DNA from: Clostridia bacterium
GTDB lineage: Bacteria; Bacillota; Clostridia; Oscillospirales; CAG-272
Direction: 5' to 3'
NCBI GenBank assembly: GCA_017452335.1
Contig: JAFTMP010000098.1
Location: 1 to 5,838 of the forward strand
Length of the DNA: 5,838 nt
Shown here in pieces: positions 1 to 5,029 of this stretch (position 1 is its first letter; every line of letters starts with the position of its first letter). The notes under the pieces are model-generated. The model ran no database searches, was not told where the DNA came from, and saw only the letters and a list, made by a program, of their open reading frames with translations. The position numbers and the translations under genes were made by a program.

Positions 1-743
1 GCGGCATCATCGGTGGTGCTCTTGCGGTAGTGTCCATGTGTCTGATCAAAAAAATGCGGATACTCCGCCTCATGGACTGCACCGCCCCCGCCGTAATGAT
101 CGCACAAAGCCTTGGCAGATGGGGCAACTTCTGCAACGGCGAGGCGTTTGGCGGCGAGTATGGCGGACTTTTCAGAATGGGTCTTTCCCACAGCGCCGAC
201 GGCACGGGAGCGGTATATGTACACCCCACCTTCCTTTATGAGTCGGTGTGGAACCTTATCGGCTTCATTCTCATCAATCTGATGTTTAAAAAGAAGAAGT
301 TTGACGGTCAGATCGTGCTGACTTATCTTGGCTGGTATGGTCTGGGCAGATTCTTTATCGAGCTGCTTCGTCAAGACAGCCTGCCCTTGGTATTGGGCAG
401 CTACAATCTGCGCATTTCCTCTGTGATCGGCTTTATTTGCTTTGCGGCATGCCTGGTGGTGTTGATCATTTTCTTGGTTAAGCCTAAGAGCGCGGCACTA
501 CAGATGCCCAGCTACTATCCCGGCTCCAAGCGCTATGCGGAGGTAACCGGAGAAACAGCAGAAGAAGCTGTGCAAGAATCCTCCTGCGGCGGATGCTGTG
601 CGGGATGCACGGCTTGCGCAGATGAGGGTGCACAAGAGAGCGGTTGCGACAACAATGAAGAACCCACAGAACCCGAAACACAAGAACTAAAAGACGAAAT
701 GACCAAAACACAGGATGCGGAAGACACCGCAGAAAAGGAGTAA
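1..743 (+). CDS. lgt: Prolipoprotein diacylglyceryl transferase, 5'-truncated, with Cys-rich C-terminal tail
   Basis: Lgt is an integral membrane enzyme that moves a diacylglyceryl group from phosphatidylglycerol to the lipobox cysteine of prolipoproteins, the first step of lipoprotein maturation. The gene enters from the left edge; the frame is open from base 3, giving 246 visible residues. The GTG at 30 and the ATG at 36 are internal codons, not starts. Family signatures seen (visible numbering): LDxxAP-like LMDCTAP at 23-29, the hallmark GRWGNFCNGEAFG at 38-50 with the conserved Arg, Asn and Glu, HPTFLYES at 74-81, and the last conserved block YGLGRFFIELLRQDS at 112-126. Hydrophobic helices lie near 82-96 and 139-159. 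The N-terminal helices and the HGG-type His loop are outside the window. Odd feature: after the last helix there is an acidic tail of about 83 residues with six cysteines (195, 198, 199, 202, 205, 215), which ordinary Lgt proteins lack. It is followed 3 nt later by folD, so the two are co-transcribed. Identity is firm; the role of the tail is unknown. Confidence 0.95.
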   Translation, partial: GIIGGALAVVSMCLIKKMRILRLMDCTAPAVMIAQSLGRWGNFCNGEAFGGEYGGLFRMGLSHSADGTGAVYVHPTFLYESVWNLIGFILINLMFKKKKFDGQIVLTYLGWYGLGRFFIELLRQDSLPLVLGSYNLRISSVIGFICFAACLVVLIIFLVKPKSAALQMPSYYPGSKRYAEVTGETAEEAVQESSCGGCCAGCTACADEGAQESGCDNNEEPTEPETQELKDEMTKTQDAEDTAEKE

Positions 744-746
744 ATC

Positions 747-1604
747 ATGGCTGTAATCATCAGTGGAAAAGAGTTGTCCTTGCAGATTCGAGGAGAGATC
801 GGAAAGGAAAGCGCTGAATTTGAAAAGAAATACGGAAGACTCCCCGGTCTTGCCGTGATCATCGTGGGCGAAAATCCCGCATCTAAGGTATACGTGCGCA
901 ACAAGCACCGCGCATGCGGAGAATGCGGCATGTATTCCGAAGTCATCGAGCTGGCAGAAGAGACCACCGAGGAAGAGCTTCTGCAGGTGATCGACACGCT
1001 GAACGAAAGAGGGGATATTGACGGCATCCTCGTGCAGCTCCCCCTGCCCCGCCATATTAAGGAAAGCGTGGTCATCAACCGTATCAGCCCCGAAAAGGAC
1101 GTGGACGTGTTCCATCCCACAAACGTTGGCAAGCTGACCACCGGCAATTACACCCTTGCCCCCTGCACGCCCGCAGGCGTAATTGAGATGCTTGTTCGAA
1201 GCGGTGTGGAAATTCAAGGCAAGAAGTGCGTGGTGGTGGGTAGAAGCAACATCGTAGGTAAGCCCCTTGCTCTGCTTCTTCTTGAAAAGAACGGCACAGT
1301 GACCATTTGCCATTCCAGAACAAAGAATTTGAAGGAAGAATGCTTGGAAGCTGATATCCTTGTTGCCGCCATCGGCAAAGCAAAGTTTATCACTTCCGAT
1401 ATGGTGAAGCCCGGTGCTGTGGTCATCGACGTGGGCATTAACAGAAACGAGGAGGGCAAGCTTTGCGGTGACGTGGATTATGAGAATGTGGAGCCCCTTT
1501 GCTCATACATCACCCCCGTTCCCGGCGGCGTTGGTCCCATGACCATCACCATGCTGATGAAAAACACCCTGCTTGCCGCAGAAGAGCGTGCAAGCAAGGG
1601 CTAA
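747..1604 (+). CDS. folD: Bifunctional methylenetetrahydrofolate dehydrogenase/methenyltetrahydrofolate cyclohydrolase
   Basis: FolD is a cytosolic enzyme interconverting 5,10-methylene-THF, methenyl-THF and 10-formyl-THF, using NAD(P)+. It supplies one-carbon units for purines, formyl-Met-tRNA and, in some anaerobes, folate-linked C1 metabolism. The 285 residues match the usual size of about 280-300. The folate-site residues are present: Y49 and K53 in KVYVRNK, Q97 in the GILVQLPLP stretch (93-101), D120 in DVDVFHP, and PCTPAGVIEML at 139-149. The Rossmann dinucleotide domain shows VVVGRSNIVGKPLALLL (162-178), ATxxHS-like TICHSRT (186-192), ADILVAAIGK (202-211) and GAVVIDVGINR (223-233). The C-terminal ITPVPGGVGPMTITML (255-270) is the family signature. 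The ATG is preceded by AAGGAG at 735-740 with 6 nt spacing, inside the end of lgt, so translation is probably coupled. One small departure is DVDVFHP where DVDGFHP is common. Identification is secure; cofactor preference cannot be read from the sequence. Confidence 0.97.
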   Translation: MAVIISGKELSLQIRGEIGKESAEFEKKYGRLPGLAVIIVGENPASKVYVRNKHRACGECGMYSEVIELAEETTEEELLQVIDTLNERGDIDGILVQLPLPRHIKESVVINRISPEKDVDVFHPTNVGKLTTGNYTLAPCTPAGVIEMLVRSGVEIQGKKCVVVGRSNIVGKPLALLLLEKNGTVTICHSRTKNLKEECLEADILVAAIGKAKFITSDMVKPGAVVIDVGINRNEEGKLCGDVDYENVEPLCSYITPVPGGVGPMTITMLMKNTLLAAEERASKG

Positions 1605-1607
1605 AAC

Positions 1608-1611
1608 GAGG
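1608..1611 (+). promoter_or_regulatory. Ribosome binding site that selects the TTG start at 1618
   Basis: A GAGG core within AACGAGGT sits just after the folD stop, 6 nt before TTG at 1618. No ATG exists in frame near the beginning of this coding region. The other TTG in frame (1573) lies inside folD without a comparable site. This supports TTG 1618 as the start. Confidence 0.6.
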
Positions 1612-1617
1612 TTTACA

Positions 1618-2667
1618 TTGGAAACGAAAAAGCAAAAACGCATCCCCCTTTGGGGTGCACTGCTCATTGATCTTGTCTGTCTGCTGGTGTTGGCTGGGCT
1701 TCTTACCTCTTATTTCGTGTTCCTTCCTGTAACGGCAGTGGGCACGTATATTGAGCACGATGTCCCCTTTGCCGCCTTCGATCTGCCCATAAGCGGAGAG
1801 AATATCGAGGAGCAATTAAAAACGCTGGTACTAGCAGGAAAAACGGGAGATGCCAAGAGAGAGGTCATCGGGGTATATGCCGATGACGAAAAGCAGATGG
1901 TGCTGACCAAAAACGAGCTGGGCGAGGGTGATCAAAAGATCACCTTCTACGCCGCCGATGTGTTTGTAATCAGCGCGGAGGTGTTGCGCACCAACGTATC
2001 GGTGGACGAGGAAAACGAGGTGGACAACCGTCCCGTGCTCAGCCAATCTAAGGATGTAAACGCCCTGTTTGCCATCACGGGCGACACCTTCAGCATGTCC
2101 AAGGACGGGGTGATCATCCGCAACGGCTATCTTTACCGCGACGATCTGCGCACCGCCAACGATATCGGGGTGCTGTGTGCTGACGGAACGCTTCAAATCG
2201 TTGAAAAAAGAGACTATCTCACCATTGAAGATATCGTCAATATGGGCGCTTGGCAGGTATGGACCTTCGGTCCTTCCCTTCTGGATGACAACGGAAAACC
2301 CAAAAGAAAATTTAACATTGCAGGCTCGCACCTTTCTGACCTTGAGGAGGAGCATCCCCGCACCGCGATGGGGATGGTGGAGCCGGGGCATTACGTGTTC
2401 GTGCTGGCAGACGGCAGAGATGTGGGCTATTCCAAGGGTGCCACCTTCCCCGAGCTTGCCGAAATCATGGTAAACGAGGGGTGCACTGTTGCCTACAATC
2501 TTGACGGCGGACGCTCTGCTGTAATGACTTATGCCGAGGATGGCAAACAGGCAGTGGTGAACAAGCCCTACAAAAACGGCAGAGGGATCAGCGATATCGT
2601 TTATATCCCTCTTGCTGCAGTATTCAGCGGAACCGATCCGCAGGAAGGAGCGTCGGAAAATGAATAA
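1618..2667 (+). CDS. Membrane-anchored phosphodiester glycosidase (NAGPA-domain) family protein
   Basis: Predicted enzyme of the NAGPA / phosphodiester glycosidase family (PF09992-type). The family is named for the mammalian enzyme that uncovers mannose-6-phosphate, and bacterial members are often annotated as exopolysaccharide-related. The bacterial substrate is not established, so only a role on cell-surface or secreted glycans is inferred. With the TTG start the protein has 349 residues: a basic N-terminus (KKQKR), one membrane helix at about 11-36, and an outside region. The family domain runs from about 145 to 332: NALFAITGDTF (148-158), the GVIIRNGYLYRD strand pair (164-175), WTFGPSLLDDNG (215-226), HPRTAMGM (246-253), YVFVLADGR (259-267), and the hallmark YNLDGGRSAVM (293-303) with the conserved Asp-Gly-Gly, ending in ISDIVYIPL. 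Residues 37-145 form a linker region I cannot assign. The uncleaved helix suggests anchoring, but cleavage cannot be excluded. An alternative TTG at 1573 would add 15 residues and overlap folD. The gene sits 13 nt after folD and overlaps the next gene by 8 nt. Family assignment is good; function is uncertain. Confidence 0.85.
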   Translation: METKKQKRIPLWGALLIDLVCLLVLAGLLTSYFVFLPVTAVGTYIEHDVPFAAFDLPISGENIEEQLKTLVLAGKTGDAKREVIGVYADDEKQMVLTKNELGEGDQKITFYAADVFVISAEVLRTNVSVDEENEVDNRPVLSQSKDVNALFAITGDTFSMSKDGVIIRNGYLYRDDLRTANDIGVLCADGTLQIVEKRDYLTIEDIVNMGAWQVWTFGPSLLDDNGKPKRKFNIAGSHLSDLEEEHPRTAMGMVEPGHYVFVLADGRDVGYSKGATFPELAEIMVNEGCTVAYNLDGGRSAVMTYAEDGKQAVVNKPYKNGRGISDIVYIPLAAVFSGTDPQEGASENE

Positions 2668-2878
2668 ATTCATGAAAATTTTCAAGGCAATTTTTCCCCA
2701 TTTCCAGCTTGTAATGTCCATCCTGCTGGTCACTCAGTGGATCTTAACGCTTTTCAATCCCAATTTAGGATTGCTGAGCATGAACAACATCGTTGCATGC
2801 TTAGAGTTGCTGATCTTTTTTGTCGTGTCGCTTGTCGGCGGGATCGTGTACATCATTGATTTCTACAGAAAAAAATAA
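2660..2878 (+). CDS. Small two-helix membrane protein, unknown function
   Basis: This 72-residue protein is not recognised by name. It starts at ATG 2660, preceded by AAGGAG at 2645-2650 with 9 nt spacing, which makes the in-frame ATG at 2612 inside the preceding gene an unlikely start. The start overlaps the end of the glycosidase gene by 8 nt (stop at 2665-2667), an arrangement typical of translational coupling. The sequence has a short basic-aromatic N-terminus (MNKFMKIFKAIFPHF), a hydrophobic helix at about 16-33, a short polar loop with FNPNLGLLSMNN (32-43), a second helix at about 45-66, and a basic end FYRKK. The charge pattern suggests both ends face the cytoplasm with a short external loop, a hairpin topology. 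It is the last gene before the terminator. The strong ribosome site, clean stop and overlap argue that it is real. It may partner the upstream membrane glycosidase, but that is a guess from position alone. Confidence 0.75.
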   Translation: MNKFMKIFKAIFPHFQLVMSILLVTQWILTLFNPNLGLLSMNNIVACLELLIFFVVSLVGGIVYIIDFYRKK

Positions 2879-2886
2879 TTTTTTTC

Positions 2887-2913
2887 GGAGCGCTTTAAAA
2901 GCGCTCCTTTTTT
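2887..2913 (+). terminator. Intrinsic terminator closing the lgt-folD-glycosidase operon
   Basis: A perfect 9-bp stem, GGAGCGCTT (2887-2895) with AAGCGCTCC (2899-2907), a 3-nt loop, then six T residues (2908-2913). It begins 9 nt after the stop of the 72-residue protein. The stem is GC-rich at its base and directly followed by T, so it should be an efficient Rho-independent terminator for the + strand. Confidence 0.92.
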
Positions 2914-2956
2914 GTAAAAAACACCTTCTTTTTTAGTGCAAATTTCATTCTCAATA

Positions 2957-2985
2957 TTGCAATTTCAAAGGTTTTTTGGTATAAT
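2957..2985 (+). promoter_or_regulatory. Sigma-A-type promoter of aspS
   Basis: The -35 element TTGCAA (2957-2962) and the perfect -10 element TATAAT (2980-2985) are separated by exactly 17 bp. A TG dinucleotide at 2977-2978, one base before the -10, gives an extended -10. Transcription should start near 2991-2993, leaving a leader of about 45 nt. It lies in an AT-rich spacer between the upstream terminator and aspS, so aspS is expected to be transcribed independently. Confidence 0.88.
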
Positions 2986-3008
2986 GAAAAGGATGATTTG
3001 AAAAAACA

Positions 3009-3028
3009 CGCCAAAAGGCGGATTGGAG
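3009..3028 (+). other. aspS leader: small hairpin next to the ribosome binding site
   Basis: In the short aspS leader, CGCC (3009-3012) can pair with GGCG (3017-3020) across an AAAA loop. The ribosome site GGAG (3025-3028) follows and is 7 nt from the ATG. The four-pair stem is probably too weak to be a switch; it may only keep the ribosome site open. There is no room for a T-box, whose specifier stem and antiterminator need well over 100 nt. Confidence 0.3.
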
Positions 3029-3035
3029 TACAGAT

Positions 3036-4835
3036 ATGGCAGAATTTTTAGCTGAAAACGATAAGCGCACCCATTATTGCGGACAAGTGAGCGCCGCAGA
3101 CGTAGGAAACGAAGTTTGCGTGATGGGTTGGGCGCAGAGACAAAGAGACCTTGGCGCGCTGATCTTTATTGACCTGCGTGACCGCACCGGTATTTTGCAG
3201 CTGGCTTTCGACACCGAAAGCGACAAGGAGATCTTCGACAAGGCGTTTACCGTCAGAGCGGAATACGTGCTGGTGGCAAAGGGCGTTGTGAGAAGAAGAG
3301 GCGAGGGTGCCATCAACAAGAACATCCCCACGGGTGAGGTGGAGCTTTACGTAAAGGAATTGAAGATCCTTTCCGCGGCACAGACCCCTCCCTTTGAGGT
3401 TTCGGACAGCAAGAAGGTCAAGGACGAAACGGCTCTGAAGTACCGTTATCTGGATCTGAAGAGACCCGAGCTGCAGAGAAACATCAAAATGCGCCACGAT
3501 ATTGCAAGAGTGGCAAGAGAATACTACTACGAAAACGGCTTCTATGAGATCGAGACACCCATGATGATCAAGTCCACGCCCGAAGGAGCGCGAGACTATC
3601 TCATCCCCTCAAGAGTGCATAAGGGCTCCTTCTATGCCCTGCCCCAGTCTCCTCAGATCTACAAGCAGCTTCTCATGCTCTCGGGCTTTGACCGCTACAT
3701 TCAGATCGCAAGATGCTTTAGAGACGAGGACCTTCGCGCTGACAGACAGCCCGAGTTTACCCAGATCGACCTTGAGATGTCCTTTGCAACGCAAGAGGAT
3801 GTAATGGGTGTAAACGAAGGGTTTATTGCAAGAGTATTTAAGGAAGTGTTGGGCGTTGAAATTGCGCTTCCCATGCAGAGAATGACCTTTACCGATGCCA
3901 TGAACCGCTTTGGCTCGGACAAGCCCGATACCCGTTACGGTATGGAAATTAATGACCTTTCCCAAGTGGTAAAGGGCTCTGCATTCCCCGTATTTGCACA
4001 GGCTCTTGAAAACGGCGGATCGGTTCGTGCCATCGTTGCAAAGAACGCCGCGGCGACTCTGACGAGAAAAGAGATTGACAAGCTCATTGAGCATGCTAAG
4101 GGCATCGGCGCCAAGGGTATTGCCTACATCAGATGGCAGGACGAGGCTCCGAACTGCTCCTTTGGCAAGTTCCTCACCCCCGAGGAGCTTAGTGCAATCA
4201 CCAACGCTCTGGGTATGGAAAAGGGTGACGTTGCCCTCTTCTGCGCAGACAAGAACAAGGTGGTTCTGCCTGTTCTTGGTGCCCTGCGTACCATCCTTGC
4301 AAAGAAGCTTGACCTCATTCCCGAGGGCAAATACAACTTCCTGTGGATCACCGAGTTCCCCTTCTTTGAGTGGAACGAGGAAACAGAGCACTGGGATGCA
4401 ATGCACCATCCCTTCACCATGCCTCTTGACGAGTGCCTGCCTTACCTTGAAAGCGATCCCGGCAAGGTGAGAGCAAAGTGCTATGACATGGTGTTAAACG
4501 GCACCGAGCTGCTCTCCGGCTCCATTCGTATCACCGACTGGCAGTTACAGGAAAAGATGTTTAAGACCCTTGGTCTGACGCCCGAGGATATTGAGAGAAA
4601 GTTCGGATTCCTTGTAGAAGCCTACAAATACGGTGCACCTCCTCACGGTGGATCGGGCATGGGACTTGACCGTCTTGCCATGATTATGTGCGGTGCGGAC
4701 ACGCTCCGTGACGTTGTTGCCTTCCCCAAGGTGCAGAACGCTTCCGAACTGATGTCGCAGTGTCCTTCTCCCGCAGAGCCTGCTGATCTGGAAGCTCTGG
4801 GCATTGCTGTGGTCGTGGAAAAAACCGAAGAATAA
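3036..4835 (+). CDS. aspS: Aspartate--tRNA ligase, bacterial type
   Basis: Class II aminoacyl-tRNA synthetase that charges tRNA-Asp with aspartate in the cytosol using ATP, working as a dimer. At 599 residues it has the usual bacterial length (about 590). Domain order: OB-fold anticodon-binding domain at about 1-110 (VMGWAQRQRDLGALIFIDLR at 29-48); catalytic core with motif 1 around 162-178 (YYYENGFYEIETPMM); QSPQIYKQLLM (205-214); motif 2, CFRDEDLRADRQPEFTQID (227-245); the bacterial GAD insertion at about 295-415, preceded by RFGSDKPDTRYGME; then FPFFEWN (441-447), MHHPFT (456-461) and motif 3, GAPPHGGSGMGLDR (533-546) with the ATP-binding Arg546. The ATG has GGAG 7 nt upstream. It has its own promoter and terminator. 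Odd points: ELLSGSIR (491-498) where ELGGGSIR is usual, and a mixed pair of residues at positions linked to tRNA-Asp/tRNA-Asn discrimination (Leu39, Gly91). Identity is certain; whether it also makes Asp-tRNA-Asn is open. Confidence 0.98.
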   Translation: MAEFLAENDKRTHYCGQVSAADVGNEVCVMGWAQRQRDLGALIFIDLRDRTGILQLAFDTESDKEIFDKAFTVRAEYVLVAKGVVRRRGEGAINKNIPTGEVELYVKELKILSAAQTPPFEVSDSKKVKDETALKYRYLDLKRPELQRNIKMRHDIARVAREYYYENGFYEIETPMMIKSTPEGARDYLIPSRVHKGSFYALPQSPQIYKQLLMLSGFDRYIQIARCFRDEDLRADRQPEFTQIDLEMSFATQEDVMGVNEGFIARVFKEVLGVEIALPMQRMTFTDAMNRFGSDKPDTRYGMEINDLSQVVKGSAFPVFAQALENGGSVRAIVAKNAAATLTRKEIDKLIEHAKGIGAKGIAYIRWQDEAPNCSFGKFLTPEELSAITNALGMEKGDVALFCADKNKVVLPVLGALRTILAKKLDLIPEGKYNFLWITEFPFFEWNEETEHWDAMHHPFTMPLDECLPYLESDPGKVRAKCYDMVLNGTELLSGSIRITDWQLQEKMFKTLGLTPEDIERKFGFLVEAYKYGAPPHGGSGMGLDRLAMIMCGADTLRDVVAFPKVQNASELMSQCPSPAEPADLEALGIAVVVEKTEE

Positions 4836-4841
4836 CACCTC

Positions 4842-4871
4842 AAAAAGGATGAGCGCGCCTCATCCTTTTTT
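4842..4871 (+). terminator. Intrinsic terminator of aspS, possibly bidirectional
   Basis: A perfect 12-bp inverted repeat, AAAAAGGATGAG (4842-4853) with CTCATCCTTTTT (4859-4870), around a 5-nt CGCGC loop, with a run of six T at 4866-4871. It begins 6 nt after the aspS stop. The A run on the left arm would provide a T run on the other strand, so it could also stop leftward transcription. Confidence 0.92.
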
Positions 4872-4904
4872 GTATTAGAAAACAATTCCGACAAAAGCAG
4901 AAAA

Positions 4905-4989
4905 TATCAATAAATCAGTAGAAAATATGAATTTTAAGTATTGATTTTTTGAGCAAAATGTGATATAAATATAGTAGTCTTTATCAATA
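4905..4989. repeat. Short TATCAATA-type motifs around the downstream promoter, possible operator sites
   Basis: TATCAATA occurs at 4905-4912 and again at 4982-4989, and the reverse complement of its last seven bases, TATTGAT, occurs at 4939-4945 overlapping the -35 element. A separate direct repeat, AGAAAATAT, occurs at 4899-4907 and 4920-4928, spaced 21 bp, about two helical turns. These could be regulator-binding sites for the secreted-protein gene. In such AT-rich DNA, short repeats arise often by chance, so confidence is low. Confidence 0.25.
4941..4969 (+). promoter_or_regulatory. Promoter of the secreted modular protein gene
   Basis: TTGATT (4941-4946) and TATAAA (4964-4969) are separated by 17 bp, with a TG at 4961-4962 forming an extended -10. 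Predicted start is near 4975-4977, leaving a leader of about 55 nt. The whole spacer after the terminator (4872-5029) is very AT-rich and holds no other gene that I can see. The ribosome site before ATG 5030 is weak: only a purine stretch, AAGAAAGAGAGA (5011-5022). Confidence 0.78.
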
Positions 4990-5029
4990 GTATAAAGGCA
5001 AAATAAACAAAAGAAAGAGAGACTCAACC

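Noticed and set aside
30..38. GTG at 30 or ATG at 36 as the start of lgt
   Set aside because: The frame is open to the left edge and the residues before them (GIIGGALAV) fit the middle of Lgt, so the gene is truncated by the window rather than starting here.
533..1313. Two minus-strand open frames of about 205 codons across lgt and folD
   Set aside because: Both are shadows of well-identified + strand genes; their translations are low in recognisable structure and they overlap each other.
1831..2733. A 300-codon open frame on the minus strand opposite the glycosidase gene
   Set aside because: It lies wholly antisense to a gene with clear family motifs, has no recognisable domain or good ribosome site, and reflects the codon pattern of the + strand gene.
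2938..2967. GCAAATTTCA and GCAATTTCA near-repeat and the ATTGCAAT palindrome over the aspS -35 element
   Set aside because: Short, AT-rich and imperfect; no stronger than chance and explained by the promoter itself.
2993..3001. Minimal upstream open frame ATG-ATT-TGA in the aspS leader
   Set aside because: It lies at the predicted transcription start, encodes two residues and would be expected by chance.
2914..3035. T-box or other riboswitch before aspS
   Set aside because: The predicted leader is only about 45 nt and contains just a four-pair hairpin; no T-box core or antiterminator is visible.
3609..4409. A 266-codon minus-strand open frame inside aspS
   Set aside because: Antisense to the catalytic and GAD region of a certain gene; no motif or promoter of its own.
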